Shown here piece after piece: positions 1 to 8,126 of a DNA stretch of 64,000 nucleotides. The notes beneath the pieces are model-generated. The model saw nothing but the letters and a program-made list of their open reading frames with translations, was not told where the DNA came from and did no database searches. This stretch comes from a bacterium HR37 (GTDB lineage: Bacteria; Desulfobacterota_D; UBA1144; Nemesobacterales; CSP1-2). Both the position numbers and the translations under genes were made by a program. Each line of letters opens with the position of its first letter. Position 1 is the stretch's first letter. Location: contig BEIN01000013.1 of assembly GCA_002898375.1 (NCBI GenBank), positions 20,126 to 84,125 on the forward strand, read 5' to 3'.

Positions 1-625
1 GTCCTTCTATACCATCTATTGCTAGTATAATCTCCCATCCTGTACGTGGTTTTATCCCGAGAAGTAGCTGATACCTTATCTGGTCTGAGGGCTCTCCAAT
101 CCTGAACCTTATGCCAGCCTCTGTGTTCACGTAGGATGGGATCTCAAGCAACAAGAAGCTTTTTCCGGCAAGTAATTTGCCCTCTAATCCCACATCCTGG
201 TTTCCTAAAAGTGGTGTGTCATCTAGGGAGTAGGCTGGAAAAACAAAAAGTCCCTGAACGGAAAAGACAAAGGGTTCGTTAAAGAGATTTACCCTAATAC
301 CCACTTCTTGATCACCTAGTCCCCTGTTTCTGTCTTTTGAGAATGCATCCTTAAATTCGAGGAAATCGAAGAAAAAGTTCCCAACGAGGGTTAGCCGTTT
401 GAGAAGCCCTGCTTCCATATAGTAGTTGAATTCGTGTTTTGTAAATTTACCGTTATTCGGTATGGCTTCTCTATCCCCGTATCCTTTAAACAGTTTGTCT
501 GTTGTGTAGAAGTAGTAGGTAAATATATGAAGGCTTTTCCCTTTTTCCTGAACCCATGCTCCGGCTAGGCTTTTGGTCAAAGCGGGTAACATAAAGAGCA
601 CCGTAAATATAAATACTTTTTTCAT
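1..625 (-). CDS. Probable outer-membrane protein, partial (C-terminus beyond the left edge)
   Basis: An open frame runs on the minus strand from an ATG at 625 to the window edge without a stop, about 208 codons. The N-terminus (MKKVFIFTVLFMLPALTKSLAGA) is a good Sec signal peptide. The mature part alternates aromatic and polar residues in short strands, such as LHIFTYYFYTTDKLF and NYYMEAGLLKRLTLVGNFFFDF, as in outer-membrane beta-barrels. It lies 22 nt downstream of the BcsB-like gene on the same strand, so it probably belongs to the same exopolysaccharide operon. Family not recognised; the barrel assignment is inferred from composition. Confidence 0.6.
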   Translation of the reverse strand, partial: MKKVFIFTVLFMLPALTKSLAGAWVQEKGKSLHIFTYYFYTTDKLFKGYGDREAIPNNGKFTKHEFNYYMEAGLLKRLTLVGNFFFDFLEFKDAFSKDRNRGLGDQEVGIRVNLFNEPFVFSVQGLFVFPAYSLDDTPLLGNQDVGLEGKLLAGKSFLLLEIPSYVNTEAGIRFRIGEPSDQIRYQLLLGIKPRTGWEIILAIDGIEG

Positions 626-647
626 AGCTTTGCTTCTGTTTTATTTT

Positions 648-2609
648 TTATTCTCTTCTAAAGCGAAAGTATAGGAAAATACAGAAGATGGAAAGTACAA
701 GCCAGGCTATGGCAAATATTAAAAATCTATACCTTTCCCAGAAAAGACTTAGCCTTTCTTTTTCAGGATATTCTATATTTACTTCTTCCCCTCTGAAGTT
801 AAGAAAAATCCTCTTCCCATCTCCTATTGCAATGTTTCCATCTAAACTTGCAAACCTTTTTCCCTCGCTTAAATACTCAAGAAAGTTAACTAACTCTTCC
901 TCTCTGTCTCCTGTATATGTTGCTAGAAGAATGTTTCTTCCAGCATCTCTAAAGACCTCTAAAATACCAAAAGGGGTTGTATTTTCTACTTCCCATATTA
1001 CCTTCTCCTTGCCATGGTCATAGATTCGGATAAAGCCTTCTGTAGAAGGTAGAAGAGGGGGAGAAAGGCTCAGTTGTTTTAATTCGGATGGCGAAAGTAC
1101 TGCTACCACGTTGTGTATGCCTGGGGGAAGTTCTCCAGTTAGAATCTCTGGATAGGTTCTGTTTTCACCCTGGCTTTGCCAGATAAGATAGAGAAGCTTA
1201 CCGGCAACCTCGATATCTTTTTTGCTTGGAGGGTTTTTAAAGAAAATCACAAAATAGGGGTTTAGTAACCAGGGTATATCTTCAAAAGTGGTCTCTACCT
1301 TTTTGCTGCCCACAGCCTCTAGATAGGAGGTTCCGTATATTTCGCATTTAAATTCTTCAAGGGAATCTGCTTTGCAGTATGGGGGTGTGTAGGAGATCTC
1401 AAGTCCTACAGAGTTTTCCTTCCTTATCAGGTATGAGGGGAGGGGTATCACAAGTCCGTTGATGTCTCCATCCTTAAGGGGAATGCTTTTAATCAGGTGC
1501 TTGTTAAGGTATACATTTAGCAATGCTTTCCCTGTATCAAGGGGGGTGTGTGCTCCGTAAAGGATGAGTCTTAGTTCTTTGGGTTTCCTTGGGTATAACC
1601 CCAGATTCAAATATACATTTGCCTGTTTCTTATCTATACCTTCCATTTCAAAATCAGAAAGGCCGAGTTTGCTAAGTGAAACTTTTGAGATTTGGTCTTT
1701 CTGGCCAAGGTAGGATTCGTCTAAACGGTTTATGAAAAGCATATCTCCAAAGGCACTTTCTCTTATATCCTCTCTTAGGAATCCGGCTACACTCTCCTCC
1801 ACCTGCTTTTCATTCTCTCCCTCAAGGAGAAGTATATGTGAGCCGTTTCTTTGAATCAGCCTAATACCTTGATGTGTTTCTTTATTATTGGGTCTTTTTG
1901 TAATAACCACTGCATGTTTTTCTGAAAGAGAAGACATCCAGCTTTCTATATCCCCAAACTCTTCTATTTTTACTATTCCTTCCTCACCAAGCTCTCCTTT
2001 TAGGAATGAGTAAAGCCATATTGTTCCCTTGGCTTCACTTAAGGAGCGTGACTTAGGTATACCTATTACTACTTTTCCCTCTTCCTTTAGAGATGGAATA
2101 AAGCGTGAGATTGAGAGGTTACTCTCTTTTTTTAAAGCAAGTTTAATGAAAGAAGATGGAAGTATGTTTGTCCAAAGAGATTCGGTTGATATATCGTAGC
2201 AGGGGTCTTTTGTTATGTACTGTATAACCGAGACTGTAACCTTTATAAAATCGTTTCTCGGATCAAGGGAAAGGGAATGTAGGGGTATGTGGAGGGTATT
2301 AGATGAGCTGGTAATATAGGATGAAAAAACCGAAACATCGTTTATAGAAACCTTTATAATTGAGTCTTTTGAGAGAACGGGGGAGGATTCGGTGTTTATT
2401 TCCAAGAAGCTCTCATCCGGAACCACCTCTTTACCGTCCAGGGGAAAGAAGAAGCTATAAGATGCCCTTCTTCCCTCAAGCACCAATGGGGTTTTGTATC
2501 CTATATCACTTAGATGTATTTTTATGTGCTTAACGGATTCACTGCTTATTGCCTTGTTTGTGGGTACAAAAACTAGTATATAGGCAAATACTGCAACCAG
2601 TTTTTTCAT
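648..2609 (-). CDS. BcsB-like periplasmic subunit of an exopolysaccharide (cellulose-type) synthase
   Basis: BcsB proteins are periplasmic partners of BcsA-type glycosyltransferases, anchored by one C-terminal helix, and help pass the glucan through the periplasm. This protein of about 653 aa has a signal peptide (MKKLVAVFAYILVFVPTNKA) and a BcsB-like pattern (SPVLSKDSIIKVSINDVSVF, later LPSYLIRKENSVGLEISY). A single C-terminal transmembrane segment (FLIFAIAWLVLSIFCIFLYF) precedes a basic RFRRE tail. ATG at 2609 is preferred over an in-frame TTG two codons upstream; neither has a strong ribosome binding site. The catalytic BcsA partner is not in the window, so the polymer made is unknown. Confidence 0.75.
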   Translation of the reverse strand: MKKLVAVFAYILVFVPTNKAISSESVKHIKIHLSDIGYKTPLVLEGRRASYSFFFPLDGKEVVPDESFLEINTESSPVLSKDSIIKVSINDVSVFSSYITSSSNTLHIPLHSLSLDPRNDFIKVTVSVIQYITKDPCYDISTESLWTNILPSSFIKLALKKESNLSISRFIPSLKEEGKVVIGIPKSRSLSEAKGTIWLYSFLKGELGEEGIVKIEEFGDIESWMSSLSEKHAVVITKRPNNKETHQGIRLIQRNGSHILLLEGENEKQVEESVAGFLREDIRESAFGDMLFINRLDESYLGQKDQISKVSLSKLGLSDFEMEGIDKKQANVYLNLGLYPRKPKELRLILYGAHTPLDTGKALLNVYLNKHLIKSIPLKDGDINGLVIPLPSYLIRKENSVGLEISYTPPYCKADSLEEFKCEIYGTSYLEAVGSKKVETTFEDIPWLLNPYFVIFFKNPPSKKDIEVAGKLLYLIWQSQGENRTYPEILTGELPPGIHNVVAVLSPSELKQLSLSPPLLPSTEGFIRIYDHGKEKVIWEVENTTPFGILEVFRDAGRNILLATYTGDREEELVNFLEYLSEGKRFASLDGNIAIGDGKRIFLNFRGEEVNIEYPEKERLSLFWERYRFLIFAIAWLVLSIFCIFLYFRFRRE

Positions 2610-2783
2610 CTTCAATTTTAAAATAGTTCAGGTTGTGTAAATTATATATACACACTTCATATTCTTTTCAAGATAATACGGTCTGTTGTAGTAATTACGG
2701 AAAAGATTCCATACGTTTGTTTTAAGGAAAATACAACCAAAGTCCTGTTGAATTCAGGGTAAGGAGTAGTTTTTACTTATCTT

Positions 2784-3314
2784 ATGGGAAGACATATACT
2801 TTCCCTTTTGTTGGATGACGAACCCGGTGTTCTTGCAAGGATTGCTGGTATCTTTAGCTCAAGGGGCTTTAACATAGAGAGTTTATGTGTTTCTGGAACC
2901 CAAAGCCCATCTGTTTCAAGGGCTTTTCTTGTGGTAAAGGGTGAGGACTGGGTGTTTGATCAAATTGTTGAGAGGCTGGGTTGCATGATAAATGTGGAGG
3001 GGATTGAGCTACTTACGGATGTGGAGTATTTTGAAAGGGAGTTGTTGCTTGTAAAGGTAGAGGTTTCTCAAAAGACCAGGGAGGAGATTCTGGATCTAGT
3101 GGGTATCTTTGGTGCCAATGTGGTAGATGCAGGTTATGCAACATATACCCTGGAGCTTACAGGTAAGTGTGAAAAATTAGATGCCTTCTTAGAGCTTTTA
3201 AAGCCATTTGGAGTAAAGGATATTGCACGCACAGGAATAGTTGCTATGGCAAGGGAGAGGAAGCAACACAGGGCTACAACCCAAATCTATACCACAAAGC
3301 TCCATTCTCTTTAG
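2784..3314 (+). CDS. ilvH: Acetolactate synthase small (regulatory) subunit
   Basis: Regulatory subunit of acetohydroxyacid synthase, the first shared step of valine, leucine and isoleucine synthesis; it binds feedback valine and activates the large subunit. At 176 aa it has normal length. The N-terminal ACT domain (about 1-80) has the typical ILSLLLDDEPGVLARIAG start and the GFNIESLCV segment. The C-terminal domain begins around LLLVKVEVSQKTR and contains the FGANVVDAG and ELTGKCEKLDAFL segments. No large-subunit gene (ilvB) lies in the window, so this is an orphan location. It is separated from the divergent bcsB-like gene by about 170 nt that must hold both promoters. Confidence 0.93.
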   Translation: MGRHILSLLLDDEPGVLARIAGIFSSRGFNIESLCVSGTQSPSVSRAFLVVKGEDWVFDQIVERLGCMINVEGIELLTDVEYFERELLLVKVEVSQKTREEILDLVGIFGANVVDAGYATYTLELTGKCEKLDAFLELLKPFGVKDIARTGIVAMARERKQHRATTQIYTTKLHSL

Positions 3315-3330
3315 GATTACCCGGATTTAC

Positions 3331-3522
3331 CTACTGACCAGAGGCCTTCTGTAAAAGAAACTCCTCAAGTGAAAGCCCAGGGGAAACGCGCTTTACCTTC
3401 TCAAAGATCATCTGCCTTTCTTCATCACTTGTTGCGTTCATGTAGCGCTTCCTCAGTAATCGGAGCTTCTCCCTCCTTACACGCCTCCTGTGGATCTCTT
3501 TGTAGCGCGATGGCTTACCCAT
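3331..3522 (-). CDS. Small basic conserved hypothetical protein (63 aa)
   Basis: This 63-aa protein is strongly basic in its first half (SRYKEIHRRRVRREKLRLLRKRY) and has a helical second half ending FLLQKASGQ. The charge pattern suggests RNA or ribosome association, but it is not a convincing S21 or other ribosomal protein. It resembles a family of short Arg-rich proteins carrying a RYxExxRRRxRREKLxxLR motif (possibly DUF6800, from memory). It ends 17 nt from the convergent ilvH stop. It is supported by its own start context and by not overlapping any stronger frame; the function is unknown. Confidence 0.6.
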   Translation of the reverse strand: MGKPSRYKEIHRRRVRREKLRLLRKRYMNATSDEERQMIFEKVKRVSPGLSLEEFLLQKASGQ

Positions 3523-3596
3523 GGTTTCTTTACAAGGATTAATATGGTTTATGTTGCATATATAATTTACATACCAGTCTGGGAAAGTAAAGCGTT

Positions 3597-3785
3597 TTAT
3601 TGCTCTTTAAAGAGCAGCTCAAAGATAGCTTTTACGGCTCCAAGTGTAATGGCAAAAAGGGAAAGCGTTACAATAACAATTGCAATAACACCGAGAGCAC
3701 TCGGGGTTTCATGAAAGGTGGTATTGCCTGCTGCACAGGAAGAGAATAAGACTAAAAAGATTAAGGCTAAAAGCTGGTATCCCAT
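3597..3785 (-). CDS. Small putative membrane lipoprotein (62 aa)
   Basis: The N-terminus (MGYQLLALIFLVLFSSCAAG) is a lipoprotein signal with a plausible lipobox LFSSC, so the mature protein would be a 46-residue acylated peptide. One further hydrophobic helix (LGVIAIVIVTLSLFAITLGAVKAIF region) follows, giving an unusual lipid-plus-helix anchor. A strong purine-rich ribosome binding site (GGGGGGATGAGAA) sits just before the ATG at 3785. It probably forms a transcription unit with the downstream basic 63-aa gene, 74 nt away. No family recognised. Confidence 0.55.
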   Translation of the reverse strand: MGYQLLALIFLVLFSSCAAGNTTFHETPSALGVIAIVIVTLSLFAITLGAVKAIFELLFKEQ

Positions 3786-3882
3786 TTCTCATCCCCCCTA
3801 AGATTCAAATTACCTATAAGTTTAACCGATAGGTTGATGCAATTGCAGGTTCTTAATATATGATGTAGTTTATAAATGAGGC

Positions 3883-4482
3883 ATGATAAGAAAAATTATT
3901 TTCCTGGTGTTTCCTCTGGTTTTTGCTCTGGCTTGCAGTAAGGTGGGTGGAATAAAGGATATAGGGATTTTTAAGCCAAGAGCCCAAAGACACAAGGTTG
4001 AGTCTCCAAAGTACAGAGATGTTTTTAATGCTCCTCTTGAACGTGTTTGGGTTGCAACCCTTCAGGGGATAGAGTGGATGAGATGGGCCCCTGCCTTTTT
4101 GGATAGTAGGGAAGGGATTATAAGGCTTAAGGAAGCGTATGTTTACAGAAGAGATGGCAAGATCATAAGGTCTTATAAGTGGCCCCATGCGGATATACTA
4201 AACCTATCAAGAGTGGATGATTACGTTTCAAAGGTTGCTATGTATAGAGATTCTTATAGCCCTTACAGTATTGTCTTTACACAGGAAAGTATGATAATAA
4301 ACATAAAAAGGTTATCTGCTTCTAGAACCAGGGTTGTGATAAACTATAGAATCAGACCCTATCTGGGCTCAGGAAGGTTTGGGGAAGAGCTTAAATCGAG
4401 TGGTTATATTGAATCCAGGCTTCTTCAAAAGATCAGAGAAAGCCTAGGAGCAGAGCCCTTGGCCAAAACAGACCCTAGATGA
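3883..4482 (+). CDS. Lipoprotein with a domain shared with the OmpA-type lipoprotein at 6680-7642
   Basis: This 199-aa protein starts with a lipoprotein signal (MIRKIIFLVFPLVFALACSK, lipobox FALAC). The mature domain (about residues 45-195) has a pattern VFxxxxxxVWxATxxxIxxxxW, then DxxxGII, a middle variable part, INYRIRPY, and a final GYIESRLLQKIRESL. The same order of motifs occurs in the lipoprotein at 6680-7642 (VWEATTRAIKELNW, EKGIVEF, IDYRIMPY, GYLEKKITSRIQEIL), so the two are paralogous in this domain. Likely anchored in a membrane facing the periplasm. Its stop overlaps the next start by 4 nt (ATGA), showing translational coupling. Function unknown. Confidence 0.75.
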   Translation: MIRKIIFLVFPLVFALACSKVGGIKDIGIFKPRAQRHKVESPKYRDVFNAPLERVWVATLQGIEWMRWAPAFLDSREGIIRLKEAYVYRRDGKIIRSYKWPHADILNLSRVDDYVSKVAMYRDSYSPYSIVFTQESMIINIKRLSASRTRVVINYRIRPYLGSGRFGEELKSSGYIESRLLQKIRESLGAEPLAKTDPR

Positions 4483-5015
4483 AGTCGGTATTGCTTATTG
4501 TTGCCTTTACACTTGCTTTTACCGTTATTTTCCTGCTGGATGTATTGGGTAAAAGAAGACAGAGGAGAGCTAAGTATCTTTACAAAAAAGCGTTTGATGT
4601 ATTTAACAGGATTAACTGGAATATGAGTGCAGCTCAGGTAAAGGATGTTTTTAAGGGAAGGGAGTTTTCCGATTATAGGGAGAGAAAAGGAGTTTTATTT
4701 CTCGGTTACAGGGATAATCATAACGGTCTAGATACAGTAGTTAGTTTCTGTTTTGTAAACGGAGGAGAAAGACTGGTTAGGGTCAAATTTGTTTTTTTGG
4801 GTATATCGAAAATCGATCTGGACCTTATCTTTGAAAGGCTCTGTTCTTTACATGGTTTACCGCTTCCCCCTGATAGGGGATCAGAGGCTATATGGGATTT
4901 AAAGGAGGGTTTCCTTATACTAAGGGGTTTGGAAGCACAGGCCCAGCTTATACTACGGAATAAGGGATACGAAAATGATGACCTAACACAGGAGAAGCAC
5001 CTAGGGTTTAAATAA
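4479..5015 (+). CDS. Hypothetical membrane-anchored protein (178 aa)
   Basis: The N-terminal segment [22 protein letters not shown] is a single transmembrane anchor followed by a strongly basic stretch ([13 protein letters not shown]), which would keep the remaining domain of about 145 residues in the periplasm or cytoplasm depending on topology. The globular part contains [16 protein letters not shown], a pattern seen in small lipoprotein-like domains that sense or bind partners, but I do not recognise the family. The start ATG overlaps the stop of the preceding lipoprotein gene (ATGA), so the pair is an operon. Its 3 prime end overlaps the convergent trpS end by about 15 nt. Confidence 0.65.
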   Translation: MKSVLLIVAFTLAFTVIFLLDVLGKRRQRRAKYLYKKAFDVFNRINWNMSAAQVKDVFKGREFSDYRERKGVLFLGYRDNHNGLDTVVSFCFVNGGERLVRVKFVFLGISKIDLDLIFERLCSLHGLPLPPDRGSEAIWDLKEGFLILRGLEAQAQLILRNKGYENDDLTQEKHLGFK

Positions 5016-6005
5016 CCCCATATGGCTTATTATCTCATCCATGTTCTTCTTTGCTATCTCATAGGCTTTCTGTGTTCCCCTGCGAAGTATCTCTCTTACC
5101 TCATCTGTTCTCCTCTCGTAGTAGCTTCGCTTTTCACGTATTGGGTCTAGGAAGTTGTTTATTGCTCGTGCAAGCTTTTGCTTAACCTCTACATCTCCTA
5201 CTTTACCGGCACGGTAACGCCTTTTTAGGTCTTCAACCTCTTCCTTATCGGGATTGAATATATCATGGTAGATAAATACGGGGTTTCCTTCAACAGTTCC
5301 AGGTATATCAGCTCTTATCCGTTTTGGATCCGTGTACATGCTTCTAACCCTTTCCTCCACCGTCTTTGGGTCATCCGATAGGTATATGCAGTTGTTTAGG
5401 CTTTTACTCATCTTACGGCTTCCATCTGTTCCCACAAGGCGTGGAACATCACTTACAATGGCTTCGGGTTCCGGGAAGAATGTACCGTAAATATGGTTAA
5501 AACGTCTTGCCAGCTCTCGTGTTAGTTCAAGGTGGCTTAACTGGTCTTCTCCTACGGGAACTTTTGATGCTTTAAAAATAAGTATATCAGCTGCCATAAG
5601 GATTGGGTATCCAAGAAGCCCTACAGAGTAGTTCTCCCCAACTCCCATATCCTGGGCTTTTTCTTTTAAAGTTGGTATGCGCTGGGCTCTGGGAACTGGA
5701 CATAGCATAGACAGTATGGTATATAGCTCCGTTATATAGGGAATCTGTGATTGTATGTAAAAGGTGGAGCGGTTTGGGTCAAGACCCACACTTAACCAGT
5801 CTATAACCATATCGAGGACGTTTTGCTCAACCTCTTCAATCTTATCGTAGTGGGTTGTTAGCATATGAAGGTCAGCTACCAGGAAAAAACACTCATACTC
5901 GTCCTGAAACCTTATCCGATTTTGCAGGGATCCAACCCAGTGTCCAAGATGGAGTCGTCCTGTGGGACGGTCACCTGTAACAAGAATTGGTTTTGTGTTT
6001 GTCAT
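5001..6005 (-). CDS. trpS: Tryptophanyl-tRNA synthetase
   Basis: Class I aminoacyl-tRNA synthetase that charges tRNA-Trp. At 334 aa it has normal bacterial length. The Rossmann-fold nucleotide signatures are clear: a HIGH-type motif ([15 protein letters not shown], near residue 15) and KMSKS ([12 protein letters not shown], near residue 200). Also visible are the [11 protein letters not shown] and [18 protein letters not shown] segments typical of TrpS. The gene is monocistronic, between the convergent hypothetical gene and the divergent dcd gene, with about 110 nt of shared upstream sequence. Confidence 0.97.
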   Translation of the reverse strand: MTNTKPILVTGDRPTGRLHLGHWVGSLQNRIRFQDEYECFFLVADLHMLTTHYDKIEEVEQNVLDMVIDWLSVGLDPNRSTFYIQSQIPYITELYTILSMLCPVPRAQRIPTLKEKAQDMGVGENYSVGLLGYPILMAADILIFKASKVPVGEDQLSHLELTRELARRFNHIYGTFFPEPEAIVSDVPRLVGTDGSRKMSKSLNNCIYLSDDPKTVEERVRSMYTDPKRIRADIPGTVEGNPVFIYHDIFNPDKEEVEDLKRRYRAGKVGDVEVKQKLARAINNFLDPIREKRSYYERRTDEVREILRRGTQKAYEIAKKNMDEIISHMGLFKP

Positions 6006-6115
6006 AAGCGTTCCTCCACCTCTTTTTGTACGAGATAGTGCAAATGTGAACAGAACTCATATTATACACGATAATAAGGCAAAGTTGCCAGACGAGTCTG
6101 TGAGGAGGGTGTAAA

Positions 6116-6634
6116 ATGAGCATCTTGACAAGAGAAGAGATCCTAAAGGAAATAGAGCGTGGAAACATAAAAATTGACCCGTTTTCAGAGAACCACCTTG
6201 GACCGGCCTCTTTAGATCTTCACCTTAGCAATGAGTTTAGGGTTTTTAAAAAGATGAGAAGGGTTATAGAGATAAAGGATGAGACAAGCTACGAGGATAT
6301 AACTGAGAAGATAACCGTTGATAACCACCTTGTTCTGATGCCTGGAGAGATGGTTCTGGGAATAACCGTAGAAAAAATAACGCTTTCTCCTGGTATCTGT
6401 GGCTGGCTTGAGGGAAGGAGTAGATTTGCACGACTTGGACTTCTTGTACATATATCAACAAGCTTTATCCAGCCGGGTATAAGCAACAAGCAGTGTTTGG
6501 AGATAATAAACTTTAGCCCAATGCCTCTTGCGTTGTTTCCAGGCACATCGATATGCCAGTTCATTTTCCAGAGAACTATAGGGGAGGCAAGGTACAGTGG
6601 AAGGTTTAAGGATCAGGATGAATACAATTTTTAA
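6116..6634 (+). CDS. dcd: dCTP deaminase
   Basis: Converts dCTP to dUTP, the main route to dUMP for thymidylate synthesis in many bacteria; a homotrimer of dUTPase-like fold. The 172-aa protein contains the family core GRSRFARLGLLVH, a CLEIINF segment carrying the catalytic glutamate, and LPG-type LALFPGTSICQFIF. A GAGGAGGGTG ribosome binding site lies just upstream of the ATG. Some archaeal and thermophile relatives are bifunctional and also hydrolyse dUTP to dUMP; this cannot be decided from sequence reading alone. Confidence 0.9.
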   Translation: MSILTREEILKEIERGNIKIDPFSENHLGPASLDLHLSNEFRVFKKMRRVIEIKDETSYEDITEKITVDNHLVLMPGEMVLGITVEKITLSPGICGWLEGRSRFARLGLLVHISTSFIQPGISNKQCLEIINFSPMPLALFPGTSICQFIFQRTIGEARYSGRFKDQDEYNF

Positions 6635-6679
6635 CTAGTACGGAGGGTAAACTCCTTTGCGCAGGGGATACTCTGGTCG

Positions 6680-7642
6680 TTATAACCCTGGTTCTCTGTA
6701 AACACGTATAGGTATGAACCTCACCCTTCTGTTAAGCTGGTATGCTTCCTCAGTGGTTCCTGAAGCAAACTGTGATGTCTCTCCTCTGCTTACAGCGGTT
6801 ATTCTAAATGGCTCTATCCCAAGGTTAACCAGATACTCTTTTACAGCCTCTGCCCTTTTCTGCCCAAGCCAGAGGTTGTATTCGGTAGGACCCCTTGTAT
6901 CTGCGTATCCTTCGATTACTATGTTGATAGCAGGGTTTTCCTTTAACACATTGGCGTTTTCTCTAAGGACAGGCTCAGCATCCGGTCTTATATAGTATTT
7001 ATCGAAATCAAAAAACACGTCCATGAGCCCGTATTCTTGCTCTGTAGGGAGAGGGGGAGGAGGCGGTATGAGTTCTTTTTCCATAAGGATCTCCTGTATT
7101 CTTGAGGTTATCTTTTTCTCAAGGTAACCGTTTGATTTAACCGTTCCTAGATACCCTATCTTGTAATCATAGTAGGGCATTATTCTGTAATCAATCTGAA
7201 GCTCTGTTTCTGAAGAGGTTAGCGGCTTTAGTTTTATTTTTAGTTTCTCCTTTACGAATTTGGGATTCGGTGGAGCCGGAGGTGGGGTGAGTTTCTCAAA
7301 GTGGGATATACGCCTTAGGTATGGTTTAACTCTTGAGTTTTTTATATCATCGTTGGATGGTTCTACATAGACCCTGGAATACTCGTTAAATGAGGGGTTG
7401 TATACGTATGAGGTCATAAACTCTACAATTCCCTTTTCCTTATCTACGGCTTTAGTATCCCAGTTTAGTTCCTTTATTGCTCTAGTTGTTGCCTCCCAAA
7501 CTTCGTCATAAGAACTACTGAAGACCACAGGTTTGTTTTCGTAAAAGCCCTTTTTGGGGGGTTCAACCGGAACTTCACCTATACATCCAAGAAGAAGTAC
7601 CAGCGCTGTTAAAAGCATTATCTTCTTGTTTCTATCTTTCAT
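6680..7642 (-). CDS. OmpA-domain (Pal-like) outer-membrane lipoprotein
   Basis: The start is the ATG at 7642, because MKDRNKKIMLLTALVLLLGCIGEV is a clear lipoprotein signal (lipobox LLLGC) and AAGGAGAACC lies upstream; the frame stays open further upstream but that sequence overlaps the preceding gene. The 320-aa product has an N-terminal domain (about 35-190) paralogous to the lipoprotein at 3883-4482, then a proline-rich link (PPPPPLP). A C-terminal OmpA/Pal peptidoglycan-binding domain (about 210-315) has VFFDFDKYYIRPDAEPVL, IEGYADTRGPTEYN and a closing NRRVRFIPI. It should tie the outer membrane to peptidoglycan. It follows a small secreted-protein gene 22 nt upstream. Confidence 0.88.
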   Translation of the reverse strand: MKDRNKKIMLLTALVLLLGCIGEVPVEPPKKGFYENKPVVFSSSYDEVWEATTRAIKELNWDTKAVDKEKGIVEFMTSYVYNPSFNEYSRVYVEPSNDDIKNSRVKPYLRRISHFEKLTPPPAPPNPKFVKEKLKIKLKPLTSSETELQIDYRIMPYYDYKIGYLGTVKSNGYLEKKITSRIQEILMEKELIPPPPPLPTEQEYGLMDVFFDFDKYYIRPDAEPVLRENANVLKENPAINIVIEGYADTRGPTEYNLWLGQKRAEAVKEYLVNLGIEPFRITAVSRGETSQFASGTTEEAYQLNRRVRFIPIRVYREPGL

Positions 7643-7664
7643 AAACCTGGTTCTCCTTTCTGGG

Positions 7665-8009
7665 TTAGTCGTGGGTACATGTTCTTGCAAGCTCTTTTCC
7701 CTTTTGATGGTATATGTGTACACAGAAGGGTTGTCTAAGGGCAGTTCTTCCCCTTTCAGCCAGTATATCGGCAAGATTTTTTGCTTTCTCTGGACTGGGT
7801 GGAGAACCCACGGCTTTTGATGATGTTTGTATCCATAATGATATTGGGGATCTCCACTCAAGGTCTACTACACCTGGAAGGCTTTTTATAATGGCGGTAA
7901 AGTGCTTCTGAGCAGGGGTTAAGGTATATTCTGCAGCGCTTGATGTGGATTTATATTCCAGAAAAAGCCCGATAAGCAGAAGAGGAATAAGAAACTTTGG
8001 GAATTTCAT
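7665..8009 (-). CDS. Small secreted hypothetical protein (114 aa)
   Basis: An N-terminal signal peptide (MKFPKFLIPLLLIGLFLEYKSTSSAAEYT) with probable cleavage after SSA leaves a soluble periplasmic protein of about 87 aa. It contains a domain of the form FTAIIKSLPGVVDLEW ... ISLWIQTSS ... AKNLADILAERGRTAL ... FCVHIYHQKGKELARTC. That alternation of strand, helix and strand is reminiscent of small dodecin-like or hyperosmotic-stress (BON-like) folds, but no family is identified. The stop lies 22 nt before the start of the OmpA-type lipoprotein, suggesting an envelope operon. Confidence 0.65.
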   Translation of the reverse strand: MKFPKFLIPLLLIGLFLEYKSTSSAAEYTLTPAQKHFTAIIKSLPGVVDLEWRSPISLWIQTSSKAVGSPPSPEKAKNLADILAERGRTALRQPFCVHIYHQKGKELARTCTHD

Positions 8010-8126
8010 CCTCTACGACCTCCTTTTAGAATTACATTAGTTATACCATCACAGGTTGCTCTGTGTCTAGTATCTTGTTTTTAATGTCTATTTACCGAAA
8101 TTGGGTATATTATAAACAGGTTAACG

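Noticed and set aside
3331..3522. Ribosomal protein S21 for the small basic protein
   Set aside because: Although basic and short, it lacks the S21 pattern; only a conserved hypothetical protein is claimed.
7643..7861. Longer N-terminus for the OmpA-type lipoprotein
   Set aside because: It would bury the lipoprotein signal inside the protein and overlap the preceding gene; the ATG at 7642 has a good ribosome binding site.
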